Origin: Thalassolituus maritimus
Lineage (GTDB): Bacteria; Pseudomonadota; Gammaproteobacteria; Pseudomonadales; Oceanobacteraceae
NCBI RefSeq assembly: GCF_900156675.1
Contig: NZ_FTOH01000004.1
Span: 253,820 to 317,819 of the forward strand
Length of the DNA: 64,000 nt
Direction: 5' to 3'
Positions 27,846 through 35,400 of the stretch are shown here, one piece after another (the first letter of the stretch is position 1; every line of letters starts with the position of its first letter). The translations under genes and the position numbers were made by a program. The notes below the pieces were generated by a model. That model did not search any database. It worked only from the letters and a program-made list of their open reading frames with translations, and was not told the origin of the DNA.

Positions 27846-28310
27846 ATGAGTACTACGTTTGACCCAAGCAAAGCCCGCTTTGCCTTTATCCATGCCAGCT
27901 GGCATACCGACATTGTTCTGAAATGCCTGGACGGTTTCCGTGAAGGTCTGGCAGAACGCGGTTACAACACCGATAACATTGATGTCATCGCCGTTCCCGG
28001 CGCTTATGAAATCCCACTGCAAGCCAAGCTTCTGGCGAAAACCGGCCGCTACGATGCCGTTGCCTGCAGCGCATTAGTGGTAGATGGTGGCATATATCGC
28101 CATGACTTCGTGGCCAATGCCGTCTGTCAGGGACTGATGCAAGTGCAACTGGAGACAGAAGTACCGGTACTGACCGCAGTGCTGACACCGCATAACTTCC
28201 ACGAGCACGACGAGCACAAGCAATACTACACTCGCCACTTCGTGGTGAAAGGTCAGGAATTGGCCAATGCCGCCGATGGCTCTCTGCGCGCTAAGGCAGC
28301 GATCGCCTGA
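27846..28310 (+). CDS. ribH: 6,7-dimethyl-8-ribityllumazine synthase, type-II (RibH2-like)
   Basis: Cytoplasmic enzyme of riboflavin synthesis joining 5-amino-6-ribitylaminouracil with dihydroxybutanone phosphate. 154 residues. It shows FIHASWHTDIV near residue 13, VPGAYEIPL near 50, LVVDGGIYRHDFVANAV near 78 and LTPHNFHEHDEHKQYYTRHFVVKGQELA near 118. The GGIYRHDF and HNFHEH stretches resemble the RibH2 type known from Brucella and Mesorhizobium, not the common RibH1 (GGTPHFDY type). It is directly controlled by the FMN riboswitch and is not near ribBA/E or nusB, so it may be a second, FMN-regulated copy. Confidence 0.9.
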   Translation: MSTTFDPSKARFAFIHASWHTDIVLKCLDGFREGLAERGYNTDNIDVIAVPGAYEIPLQAKLLAKTGRYDAVACSALVVDGGIYRHDFVANAVCQGLMQVQLETEVPVLTAVLTPHNFHEHDEHKQYYTRHFVVKGQELANAADGSLRAKAAIA

Positions 28311-28334
28311 AGAAACACTCGTTTGTTCGGGTAC

Positions 28335-28376
28335 GTTGAGTGACGCTAATCAAACAGCTCACTCAACATCTTTTCT
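28335..28376 (+). terminator. Terminator after ribH
   Basis: Stem GTTGAGTGA...GCT pairing with AGC...TCACTCAAC (a bulged 12-base-pair stem, loop AATCAAAC) followed by ATCTTTTCTT. It begins 24 bases after the ribH stop. Confidence 0.8.
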
Positions 28377-28406
28377 TACCATTAATGAACCACAAACGCC
28401 GATGAT

Positions 28407-28670
28407 TCAACGGTGACCCAGCACAGTCTGAAAGCGCCGGATTCGCTGGCACTCGCTGGCAATATCGTCACACACATCGCGGAGATCAGTCTCAGAATGC
28501 GAGTGGGCTTGGGGGATGTTGTCGACTGTTGTGCCGGTTGCTTCGGAGTGACGTGCTTCAATGGAAGCATCGTTCGCCGAAAAACGACGCGGTCCACACA
28601 GATTACGTACCAGGTTGGCACATAAGTGCTTCAGGTGATGCTCTATCTGAGGTTCTGAATGACTACTCAC
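28407..28670 (-). CDS. Possible small hypothetical protein
   Basis: An 87-residue frame starting GTG behind GAAGGTATGAACA. The product is hydrophilic and rich in His, Ser, Arg and Glu, with LCANLVRNLCGPRRF near residues 16-30 and DLRDVCDDIASECQRIRRF near 62-80, which look like amphipathic helices. I recognise no family. It is the best candidate in the 548-base stretch between ribH and the TatD gene, where competing frames on the other strand look worse. It may be an orphan gene or chance. Confidence 0.35.
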   Translation of the reverse strand: MSSHSEPQIEHHLKHLCANLVRNLCGPRRFSANDASIEARHSEATGTTVDNIPQAHSHSETDLRDVCDDIASECQRIRRFQTVLGHR

Positions 28671-28858
28671 TGTTCATACCTTCGCGTGTGGGGCTCGTTC
28701 TTTTAACCATAGCGGCTATCCCGATTTCTGCCCGTCACACTGAACTGTCATACTCGCCTTTCGGCCCGTATAATGACGTCGATCACATAATGACCAATAT
28801 CCAAGGGTCGTTGCTTATTTGCACTTTATCCCATTCATGACTTTTTATCACATTCGAC

Positions 28859-29662
28859 ATGGCCAAAAAACGCAGAGATATCCCCAACTATCAGCAGCCC
28901 ATCATTGAAACGCACTTTCATCTGGACTATCTGAAGGAACAACCGGCATCAGACATCCTGCAGCAGGGTCGTGATATCGGTGTCGAGCGCTTTATGACAA
29001 TCGCTGTCGCGCCAGAGAACATGGGGCAAGTACTGGCTTTAACAGAAGAGCACCACGACGTTTATGGCACACTAGGAGTGCACCCGCATGATGCGGAAAA
29101 GTACACCGAAGAAACTGGCAGCTTTGTTCGTGAGCATTGTCAACGCGAGAAGATTGTCGCCATAGGTGAAATTGGCCTCGACTATTTTTACGACAACAGC
29201 GACCGTGCCGTGCAGCGTAAGGTCTTTGCTGAGCAGCTTCAGATCGCTGTCGATACCGGCCTGCCAGTCGTCATTCACACGCGTGAAGCCGACGACGACA
29301 CCATGGCGCTACTGCGTGAATACGCCCCAAAGATGAAACGCAAAGGCGTGGTTCACAGCTTCACCAGTGGCATGGAGCTGGCCCAGTTGGCGGTTGAGCT
29401 GGGCTTCTGTTTGGGCATAAATGGGATTGTGACCTTTAACAAAGCTGAGAACGTGCGAGAAGTCGTTGCCGCCACCCCGATTGAGCGTCTGTTACTGGAA
29501 ACGGATTCGCCGTTTCTGACTCCAGTTCCATACCGCGGAACCGAGAATGCGCCGAAGTATCTGCCGTTTATTGCAGAGAAAATCGCCGAGGTAAAAGATC
29601 TCTCTGTTGAAGAAGTTCTCAGCGCTTCTTACGATAATTCGTTACGTACCTTCTTTAACTGA
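28859..29662 (+). CDS. TatD-family metal-dependent hydrolase
   Basis: A 267-residue TIM-barrel hydrolase of the TatD DNase family. The first metal site is His19-x-His21 in ETHFHLDYL, where most members read D-x-H-x-HLD. Other motifs are GTLGVHPHDA near residue 70, AIGEIGLDYFYD near 100, VIHTREADDD near 138, VVHSFTSG near 163 and the closing LLETDSPFLTPVPYRG near 210. Members act as 3'-5' exonucleases or D-aminoacyl-tRNA deacylases; the function here is not fixed. No good ribosome site precedes the ATG. Confidence 0.88.
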   Translation: MAKKRRDIPNYQQPIIETHFHLDYLKEQPASDILQQGRDIGVERFMTIAVAPENMGQVLALTEEHHDVYGTLGVHPHDAEKYTEETGSFVREHCQREKIVAIGEIGLDYFYDNSDRAVQRKVFAEQLQIAVDTGLPVVIHTREADDDTMALLREYAPKMKRKGVVHSFTSGMELAQLAVELGFCLGINGIVTFNKAENVREVVAATPIERLLLETDSPFLTPVPYRGTENAPKYLPFIAEKIAEVKDLSVEEVLSASYDNSLRTFFN

Positions 29663-29767
29663 TAGGCACCAGCTCCCGCAACAAGTAGAGCGGCAATCCT
29701 TGCAAACTGTCTGACCTGTCGTCATTCTGAGCGATTAACTCACTGACGACAGACTCAGGAACAGGGA

Positions 29768-30298
29768 ATGACACTACAGAACTGGTTCGGCCGCGGATGG
29801 CTTGCGTTGGCTTTTGCAACCATCTACATCATTTCGCAAGCCACTATTGCATCAACCTTACACAGTGCAAATGCATCGCATCTTCTGTTCGCATTCCAGT
29901 TTACTTACGATGCGGCCAGCTTCAGGGAACTGTTAGCGTCGATCAGTGCCGTACAACAAGCCGGTCTTCAGGCGCATTTCACTTACGATCATATCCACCC
30001 TCTCTGGTATGGCGGCCTGATTGTGACCCTGACGGCCTGGTTACTTAAGAAGAATGACTTGGGTGGGCGCTGGAATCTTCTGATTATTTTCGGTGTTATT
30101 CCTTCGTTGATGGATGTCATCGAGAACAGTATTCACGAGCCACTGCTGTTTGAAACAGCCATTCCCACTGACCCTGCTGTTACCATCGCAGCAATCTGCG
30201 CTACCATTAAATGGTCCATGGCATTGGGCTATCTGCTGATGGCCATCACCCTTGGGATACGAGCAGCGGTTCAAGCGAAGAATGAAAAAACGAGCTAG
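29768..30298 (+). CDS. Hypothetical membrane protein (four segments)
   Basis: A 176-residue protein that I do not recognise. Four hydrophobic segments lie near residues 10-30, 78-93, 103-118 and 137-165, with a periplasmic-type loop between the first two (FTYDAASFRELLASISAVQQAGLQ). A run of Pro-Ser-Leu-Met-Asp in segment three and WYGG before segment two could be functional. It has a good CAGGGA site and overlaps the next small gene by 17 bases, which suggests coupled translation. Confidence 0.75.
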   Translation: MTLQNWFGRGWLALAFATIYIISQATIASTLHSANASHLLFAFQFTYDAASFRELLASISAVQQAGLQAHFTYDHIHPLWYGGLIVTLTAWLLKKNDLGGRWNLLIIFGVIPSLMDVIENSIHEPLLFETAIPTDPAVTIAAICATIKWSMALGYLLMAITLGIRAAVQAKNEKTS

Positions 30299-30605
30299 TA
30301 AGCAAGAGATTCGTGACAGCCTGAAACAGGATATCGAGCGATACCTGAGCGATGGTGGTGAAGTCCACGAATTTGAACGCGGAGAGAGTGGCCTGGTTGA
30401 TGGCCGCTACAACGAACAGGCCATGTCGTTTGAAAAACGACAGGAACGTACCCCAGTGTCTGACGTTCTGCGCGCTATTGATGAACGCCGTGATGCCCGA
30501 CGCAAACCCCAGAAGAAAACCACAGAAAAACGCTCGTCCGGCCCAAAAAAGAAAGTCATATACGACGACTTCGGTGAACCTTTACGGGTTGTCTGGGAAG
30601 ACTGA
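30282..30605 (+). CDS. Small basic hypothetical protein (SutA-like N-terminal pattern)
   Basis: A 107-residue hydrophilic protein from ATG 30282, which lies inside the end of the upstream membrane-protein gene. The N-terminal part IRDSLKQDIERYLSDGGEV has the helix followed by [FY]LxxGGxV seen in small proteobacterial regulators such as SutA. The middle is charged, and residues 75-95 are very Lys/Arg-rich, followed by VIYDDFGEPLRVVWED. No cysteines or hydrophobic segments. An RNA-polymerase or nucleic-acid-associated role is a guess. The CPA1 antiporter starts 16 bases after its stop. Confidence 0.7.
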   Translation: MKKRASKQEIRDSLKQDIERYLSDGGEVHEFERGESGLVDGRYNEQAMSFEKRQERTPVSDVLRAIDERRDARRKPQKKTTEKRSSGPKKKVIYDDFGEPLRVVWED

Positions 30606-30621
30606 CCTCAGGAAACATTAA

Positions 30622-31824
30622 ATGAGTAACGACCCTCTCCTGCTGATTCTTGCGGCAGGCCTACTCACATTCGGACTTATATCTCAGCGTATCGAACGGC
30701 TCGCACTGACAGCCCCCATGCTGTTTCTGCTGCTTGGGGTAGCCTGTGGCCCTGTCCTGCTTGATTGGAGCGCGCCTGCAATAGAAAGCAGTGCACTCAA
30801 AATCATCGCTGAGTTGACCCTGGCCCTGATACTTTTCACCGACGCCAGTCAGGTTCAGAGATCGCACCTGGTAAAGTTCGAGAATCTTCCGATACGGCTT
30901 CTCGGCATTGGTCTGCCTCTAACCATGCTGGCAGGCGCCGCCGTCGCTTTCTTACTGTATCCAGGGTATTGGCAGGTCGCGATTATGATCGGTGTGATTC
31001 TGGCCCCTACCGATGCGGCGCTTGCCCAGAGCGTATTCTCAGCATCGGCCATCAAAGAAAAACTCCGTCATTCAATCACAGTTGAAAGCGGCCTGAACGA
31101 TGGCCTTGCTCTTCCTTTCCTCCTTTTGATTATTGCCATTGCCAGTGCCGGTGACCTCAGCACCGTAGATCCATGGTACTGGGGTAATTTTCTGTTTCAG
31201 CAGATTGCACTTGGGGCCTTAACAGGTATTGCCGTGGGCTACTTTGGTGGATACCTGCTTGAGCAAGCCGGAAGGCATGATTGGATGGATCCGGTATTTC
31301 AGCGGTTATCCTCTGTCGCACTTGCTCTGGTAACCTACACCGGCGCTGAACACACAGGCGGAAACGGGTTTATTGCCGTATTTATGGCCGGACTTTTCCT
31401 ACACGCAGGGCGCACTATGGTTGTTACCCGTCTCAAAGAATTCGGAGAAGCGGAGGGCCAGTTATTAACACTGGTCATGTTCTTCCTGTTCGGTCTTATT
31501 TACGTGCCCGATGCGCTGCCACAGATCACCCTTGAAACGGTCATTTACGCACTCCTCAGTCTCACCCTGATACGCATCATTCCAGTCGTATTAGCCCTGA
31601 CTGGGACAGGGCTTGATATCAAAGAAAAGCTGTTTCTGGGATGGTTTGGTCCTCGCGGAATCGCCAGTATCCTGTACCTGTTAATGGTGATTGAGCAGTT
31701 GGGTTTTGCAGAGCAGCTACCCGGGTATCAGCTGCTTTTCCCTACGGTAGTCACGACGGTTATGCTCAGTATTTTTGTACACGGGATGTCGGTGCCTCTG
31801 TGGGTCCGATGGCTCAAACGCTAA
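30622..31824 (+). CDS. CPA1-family cation/proton antiporter (NhaP-type)
   Basis: Inner-membrane antiporter of 400 residues with about twelve hydrophobic segments and no large cytoplasmic C-terminal domain. The CPA1 ion-binding signatures are clear: LAPTDAALAQSVF near residue 131 and VESGLNDGLALPF near 152. Near the C-terminus FGPRGIASILYL is the third conserved block. Substrate (Na+, K+ or Li+) cannot be read from sequence. AGGAAACATTAA precedes the ATG. The stop overlaps the convergent DUF1275 stop by four bases. Confidence 0.9.
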   Translation: MSNDPLLLILAAGLLTFGLISQRIERLALTAPMLFLLLGVACGPVLLDWSAPAIESSALKIIAELTLALILFTDASQVQRSHLVKFENLPIRLLGIGLPLTMLAGAAVAFLLYPGYWQVAIMIGVILAPTDAALAQSVFSASAIKEKLRHSITVESGLNDGLALPFLLLIIAIASAGDLSTVDPWYWGNFLFQQIALGALTGIAVGYFGGYLLEQAGRHDWMDPVFQRLSSVALALVTYTGAEHTGGNGFIAVFMAGLFLHAGRTMVVTRLKEFGEAEGQLLTLVMFFLFGLIYVPDALPQITLETVIYALLSLTLIRIIPVVLALTGTGLDIKEKLFLGWFGPRGIASILYLLMVIEQLGFAEQLPGYQLLFPTVVTTVMLSIFVHGMSVPLWVRWLKR

Positions 31825-32486
31825 GTACGGGCACTCCGCAACAGCACCACCGCGTATCCAACAGACACCAGGGCAACCCAGATACCGTTAATCAGTACAG
31901 CATCGTAACCTAGTTGCTGAAAACCGAGAGTGCCCGCCGCAGCCCCCAGGATAAAGGCAAGAAAAATAGACAATTGCAGTAGCAACTGTTGCCTGAGCAG
32001 ACCACGCCCTGCAAAGAAATTCCCGAGCGCAGAACCTATATCAGACACGATGCCGGTCAGGTGGGTTGTACGAATGACTGAGCCGCTATAGGTCGCTACC
32101 ATAGCATTCTGCAACCCACACGCCGCTGACGCCAGCCACTCCGCCGACATATGGTCAGTACGGAAAGCGTACCAGGCAAAAAACAGAAGAAAGGCTTCAA
32201 TGGTCAACGCCAGACCGTAACGGCGGCCGAGTTGCAGCGCCTCATTACCAACGATGATGCCGCTGATAATGGCTCCAATTACGAAGCTGAGAAGTATGCT
32301 CGCTGTATGGAATAAAACTTCAGACCGCCCTGACACCAGCGCATCCGCTGCAATGGTCGCCGTCCCTGTTACATGAGAAACCGCATTATTCGCGAAAGAA
32401 AGTAAAGCGACGCTATTGATAAAGCCTGCGTTCAGCGCCAGCATCACACTGCCCGCCAGAACCCAGACGGGAAGTTGACGAATCAT
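31821..32486 (-). CDS. DUF1275 (YoaK-type) membrane protein
   Basis: A 221-residue membrane protein with about six hydrophobic segments. AGFINSVALLSFANNAVSHVTGT near residue 20-40 and GLQNAMVATYSGSVIRTTHLTGIVSDIG near 123-150 are hallmark DUF1275 stretches. Function unknown. I choose ATG 32486 (AGGAG eight bases before); a frame from 32531 would run back over the end of the upstream solute-binding gene. Confidence 0.87.
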   Translation of the reverse strand: MIRQLPVWVLAGSVMLALNAGFINSVALLSFANNAVSHVTGTATIAADALVSGRSEVLFHTASILLSFVIGAIISGIIVGNEALQLGRRYGLALTIEAFLLFFAWYAFRTDHMSAEWLASAACGLQNAMVATYSGSVIRTTHLTGIVSDIGSALGNFFAGRGLLRQQLLLQLSIFLAFILGAAAGTLGFQQLGYDAVLINGIWVALVSVGYAVVLLRSART

Positions 32487-32509
32487 TCTGCCTGCTCCTG
32501 TCGAGCGTT

Positions 32510-33640
32510 TTATTCTATCGGATTTGCGCACTCAAAGTGATCGGGATGAAAGCGACAGCGCACTTTGCGTTGCAATGTCAGCATTTCAGGGTCGTAATAA
32601 TCATGTTCCCTGAGTGCTATCCGGGCCTGCTGCATCATGGTCTGGTATCCCGCTTTCTCATCCTCGGGAATCTCAATCCATAATTTTTCAGGGATTTCTC
32701 CCGTCGCGCGATTAATCTGATTAATAATACGATCAAAATTGGCGATAAATTCTTCTCTGACCAGCTGCGCAACCTCATTAGGAATGCGATCTACCTTACC
32801 GATCATCTGTACGGTCAGCTGAGTAAACGGATAATTAATGATGCCACCAGTCTCACCTATCCCCTTGTGTAGCTCGAGAATATGGTATGCTCCAAGCGGA
32901 GCCGGAAGCACATCCACCGCACCATTGTTAAATTTAGGCCCTGCACTCACGATACTGACCGGTACCGGGTTGGCACCGATATTCTGAATCATTTCTGCCT
33001 GAATCGGGTCGTAGTCCATCACAGCAACACGCTTACCCGCAGCTTTATTAAGTGACGTTATGGATCGGTCATTAACAAAAATATAGGCCGCCCCCGCTGG
33101 TGCATACCCCATGACAACATACTGGCCACTGACCATTTTTTCTGCATTTTTTGGCTGAGTTATCGCTTGGAACAGTAATTTCATCTGCGCGGTCTCAGGT
33201 AGTGCACCGATGGCATCCAGAGTCCCTGTATATTTATTAAAACTGCGCGCCCGCATGCCCGTCATTAAGGCTGCATCACACTGGTCTGCTTTGAAGTCCT
33301 CTACCAGTACGGCTTCATTCGTGTACACCCTGAGATCAACATGAATATCCCACTCCAGCAACCGGGTTACCTGATCCTGCGCGGCAGCATAGATAGGGCC
33401 ATTTTTACCAATTGGGTCCCAGATGCAGACGCTACGCGCCGGGACACTGCCATCATCGTTGAGCATGTGCCGATACATTTCGCGCAGCGCTTTTATGCGC
33501 TCCATCAGGTCTGCATTCGAGTCCATTGCGATGACTCTGAGCTCGTCCCGTCGCTCTGCTGAAACAGATGGTTCAGCCGCCATTAAAATCGTTGGTATGG
33601 CTAACAGAAAAACAGCAATAGAGCGCTTCAGGTTACTCAT
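32510..33640 (-). CDS. AdeT-like putative solute-binding protein, copy 1
   Basis: A 376-residue periplasmic protein with a signal peptide (cleavage near Ala22). It resembles the AdeT1/AdeT2 proteins of Acinetobacter (putative solute-binding, DUF6091-like), whose claimed role in efflux is disputed. Family stretches: VCIWDPIGKNGPIYAAAQDQ near 67, the CDAALMTGMRARSFNKYTGTLDAIG block near 118-141, YVVMGYAPAGAAYIFVND near 172, and the ending KVRCRFHPDHFECANP with two Cys. The fold resembles TRAP-type binding proteins, but no TRAP permease is nearby. AAGAGG precedes the ATG. Confidence 0.82.
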   Translation of the reverse strand: MSNLKRSIAVFLLAIPTILMAAEPSVSAERRDELRVIAMDSNADLMERIKALREMYRHMLNDDGSVPARSVCIWDPIGKNGPIYAAAQDQVTRLLEWDIHVDLRVYTNEAVLVEDFKADQCDAALMTGMRARSFNKYTGTLDAIGALPETAQMKLLFQAITQPKNAEKMVSGQYVVMGYAPAGAAYIFVNDRSITSLNKAAGKRVAVMDYDPIQAEMIQNIGANPVPVSIVSAGPKFNNGAVDVLPAPLGAYHILELHKGIGETGGIINYPFTQLTVQMIGKVDRIPNEVAQLVREEFIANFDRIINQINRATGEIPEKLWIEIPEDEKAGYQTMMQQARIALREHDYYDPEMLTLQRKVRCRFHPDHFECANPIE

Positions 33641-33714
33641 AATGACCTCTTAAAATGTGTAGTTTTCAGGCCTCAAAGTGAGATCACAATGAGAGCGCTG
33701 CCCAATAGTATGGG

Positions 33715-33744
33715 CAAAAAAATACCCAGCATTGCTGGGTATTT
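33715..33744 (-). terminator. Terminator between the two AdeT-like paralogues
   Basis: Read on the minus strand: AATACCCAGC, loop AAT, GCTGGGTATT, then a run of T. It lies 38 bases after the stop of the upstream paralogue (33782) and before the start of the next, so the two copies have separate transcripts. Confidence 0.88.
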
Positions 33745-33781
33745 ATTTCAATCACCGGTGATGTTCTCTTACTCTACCGGC

Positions 33782-34894
33782 TTATTCTACTGGGTTGGCA
33801 CATTCAAAGTGCCCTGGCTCGAACTTACAGCGAACCTTACGCTGCAGCTTCAGCATATCGGCATCATAGTATTCACGCTCGCGCAGCTGGATACGGGCTT
33901 CCTGCATCATGACCTGATATTCCGCTTTATCGTCGTCAGGAATATTAATCCAGTACTGTTCCGGAATCTCACCTTCCTGTGCTTTAACCAATTTTTCGAT
34001 TTTATCGAAACGCGTCAGGAAATCTTCGCGCACTAACTGCGCCAGCTCATTCGGGAATTTATCAGCACGCCCGACGAGCTGCAGAGTGATCTGTGAGAAC
34101 GGATAATCGACGATACCGCCGTTATCCCCCAGCCCTTTGTAGAGCTCCATGATCTGATACGCAGCCAGTGGCGCAGCGAGTACGTCGACAATTTTGTTAT
34201 TGAACTTAGTACCCGCGTTCACGAGTGCCGTTGGCACCGGGTTAGCACCGATCTGCGATACCATTTCAGCCTGCACCAGATCGTAATCAAGAACGGCTAC
34301 ACGCTTACCTGCCGCTTTTGCCAGCGTATTAATCTTACGGTCATTCACGAAGATGTAGGCTGCCCCCATTGGCGCATAACCCATCACGACGTATTGGCCA
34401 TCCAGCATGCGCTCAGAGTTTTTAGGGCTGGTAATCGCCTGCATCAGCAGCTTCATGTGATCACGGCTTGGCACCGCACCGATCGCATCAATGGTGCCTG
34501 TGTAGCGGTTAAACAGACGTGCGCGTAAGCCAGTAAACAGTGCCGCATCACACATGCCCGCTTTGAGTTCTTCAGTCAGAACAGATTCGCTGGTGTAAGC
34601 ATCCAGTTCAACGGTAACGCCCCATTCCATCAATTGAGCAGCCTGATCGACTGCGGCATTGTAGATAGGGCCATTTTTACCCGCAATATCCCACACACAG
34701 ATACGGCGCGATGGAATCGAACCATCTTCATTCAGCATATCGGGATACATGGCCTTGATCGCTTCAACACGCTCAGCTTTAGCGACCTTAGGGTCCATGG
34801 CTTTGATTCTGAGGGCCTCAGTATCGGCAGCGATGGCCGACGCCGAAACCAGAGTCGAAACAGCACATACGGCTGTGGCGATAAAACGCTTCAT
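33782..34894 (-). CDS. AdeT-like putative solute-binding protein, copy 2
   Basis: A 370-residue periplasmic protein, clearly paralogous to the neighbouring copy; by eye well over half of the positions are identical. The signal peptide ends near Ala22. Matching blocks: RICVWDIAGKNGPIYNAAVDQ near 65, CDAALFTGLRARLFNRYTGTIDAIG near 116, YVVMGYAPMGAAYIFVNDRKI near 170, and the ending RKVRCKFEPGHFECANP. Lys/Asp-rich differences concentrate near the N-terminus. AGGAACAAACT precedes the ATG. The product may scavenge an unknown anionic solute; no transporter partner is visible. Confidence 0.82.
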   Translation of the reverse strand: MKRFIATAVCAVSTLVSASAIAADTEALRIKAMDPKVAKAERVEAIKAMYPDMLNEDGSIPSRRICVWDIAGKNGPIYNAAVDQAAQLMEWGVTVELDAYTSESVLTEELKAGMCDAALFTGLRARLFNRYTGTIDAIGAVPSRDHMKLLMQAITSPKNSERMLDGQYVVMGYAPMGAAYIFVNDRKINTLAKAAGKRVAVLDYDLVQAEMVSQIGANPVPTALVNAGTKFNNKIVDVLAAPLAAYQIMELYKGLGDNGGIVDYPFSQITLQLVGRADKFPNELAQLVREDFLTRFDKIEKLVKAQEGEIPEQYWINIPDDDKAEYQVMMQEARIQLREREYYDADMLKLQRKVRCKFEPGHFECANPVE

Positions 34895-35064
34895 AGTTTG
34901 TTCCTGTTCTTATTTTATTCTCGGCGACCGCGTTACCTAGGCAGTGCCGGTTATTTTTGTTGTCACACCGGGCACAGCATCTGCCGGGTGTTTGTCGTCG
35001 GAATAACCCCATACATCGACGAACACGAGATACTTTACACCTGTCTGTAAAAATTAACCAGTAC

Positions 35065-35379
35065 TCAGATATGAGTCGCCCGGTAAGGGCGGCGGCTGCG
35101 TTCTTTACGCATGCAGTGTAACCACCAGATGCAGCAGGTTGGCGCCAGAATCAAGCCTATCGGTACGCCCACCAGTAGGGTCCAGCCCAACATTGACAGC
35201 CCGTAGAGAAGATCAGCAATATTCACGTCCCCCAGATGGCAGACGCCTCCGACCGAGGATATCAGGTCACACCCCAGAAACTCTGCCAATGAAGTTGCAA
35301 AGACAATAAACAGGAAAGGAGAAATCAACAGGAGGGCTGATGTCCAGAGGCTGATCAACGCTTTGTATGACAACTGCAT
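35065..35379 (-). CDS. Small hypothetical membrane protein
   Basis: A 104-residue protein with two long hydrophobic segments (about residues 8-32 and 55-88), a Cys-rich loop between and after them (CDLISSVGGVC, PTCCIWWLHC) and a basic C-terminus (RKERSRRPYR). I recognise no family. GGAGG stands seven bases before the ATG. It is separated from the AdeT-like gene by 170 bases that hold no other gene. Confidence 0.7.
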   Translation of the reverse strand: MQLSYKALISLWTSALLLISPFLFIVFATSLAEFLGCDLISSVGGVCHLGDVNIADLLYGLSMLGWTLLVGVPIGLILAPTCCIWWLHCMRKERSRRPYRATHI

Positions 35380-35400
35380 CTGGCCCTCCAGACTGCTTAC

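Noticed and set aside
28382-28840. Other overlapping frames in the ribH-TatD gap
   Set aside because: They overlap each other and the better minus-strand candidate, and show no family similarity or ribosome site.
32487-32531. Fifteen extra N-terminal codons of the DUF1275 protein
   Set aside because: They overlap the end of the upstream AdeT-like gene, whereas the ATG at 32486 has an AGGAG at proper distance.
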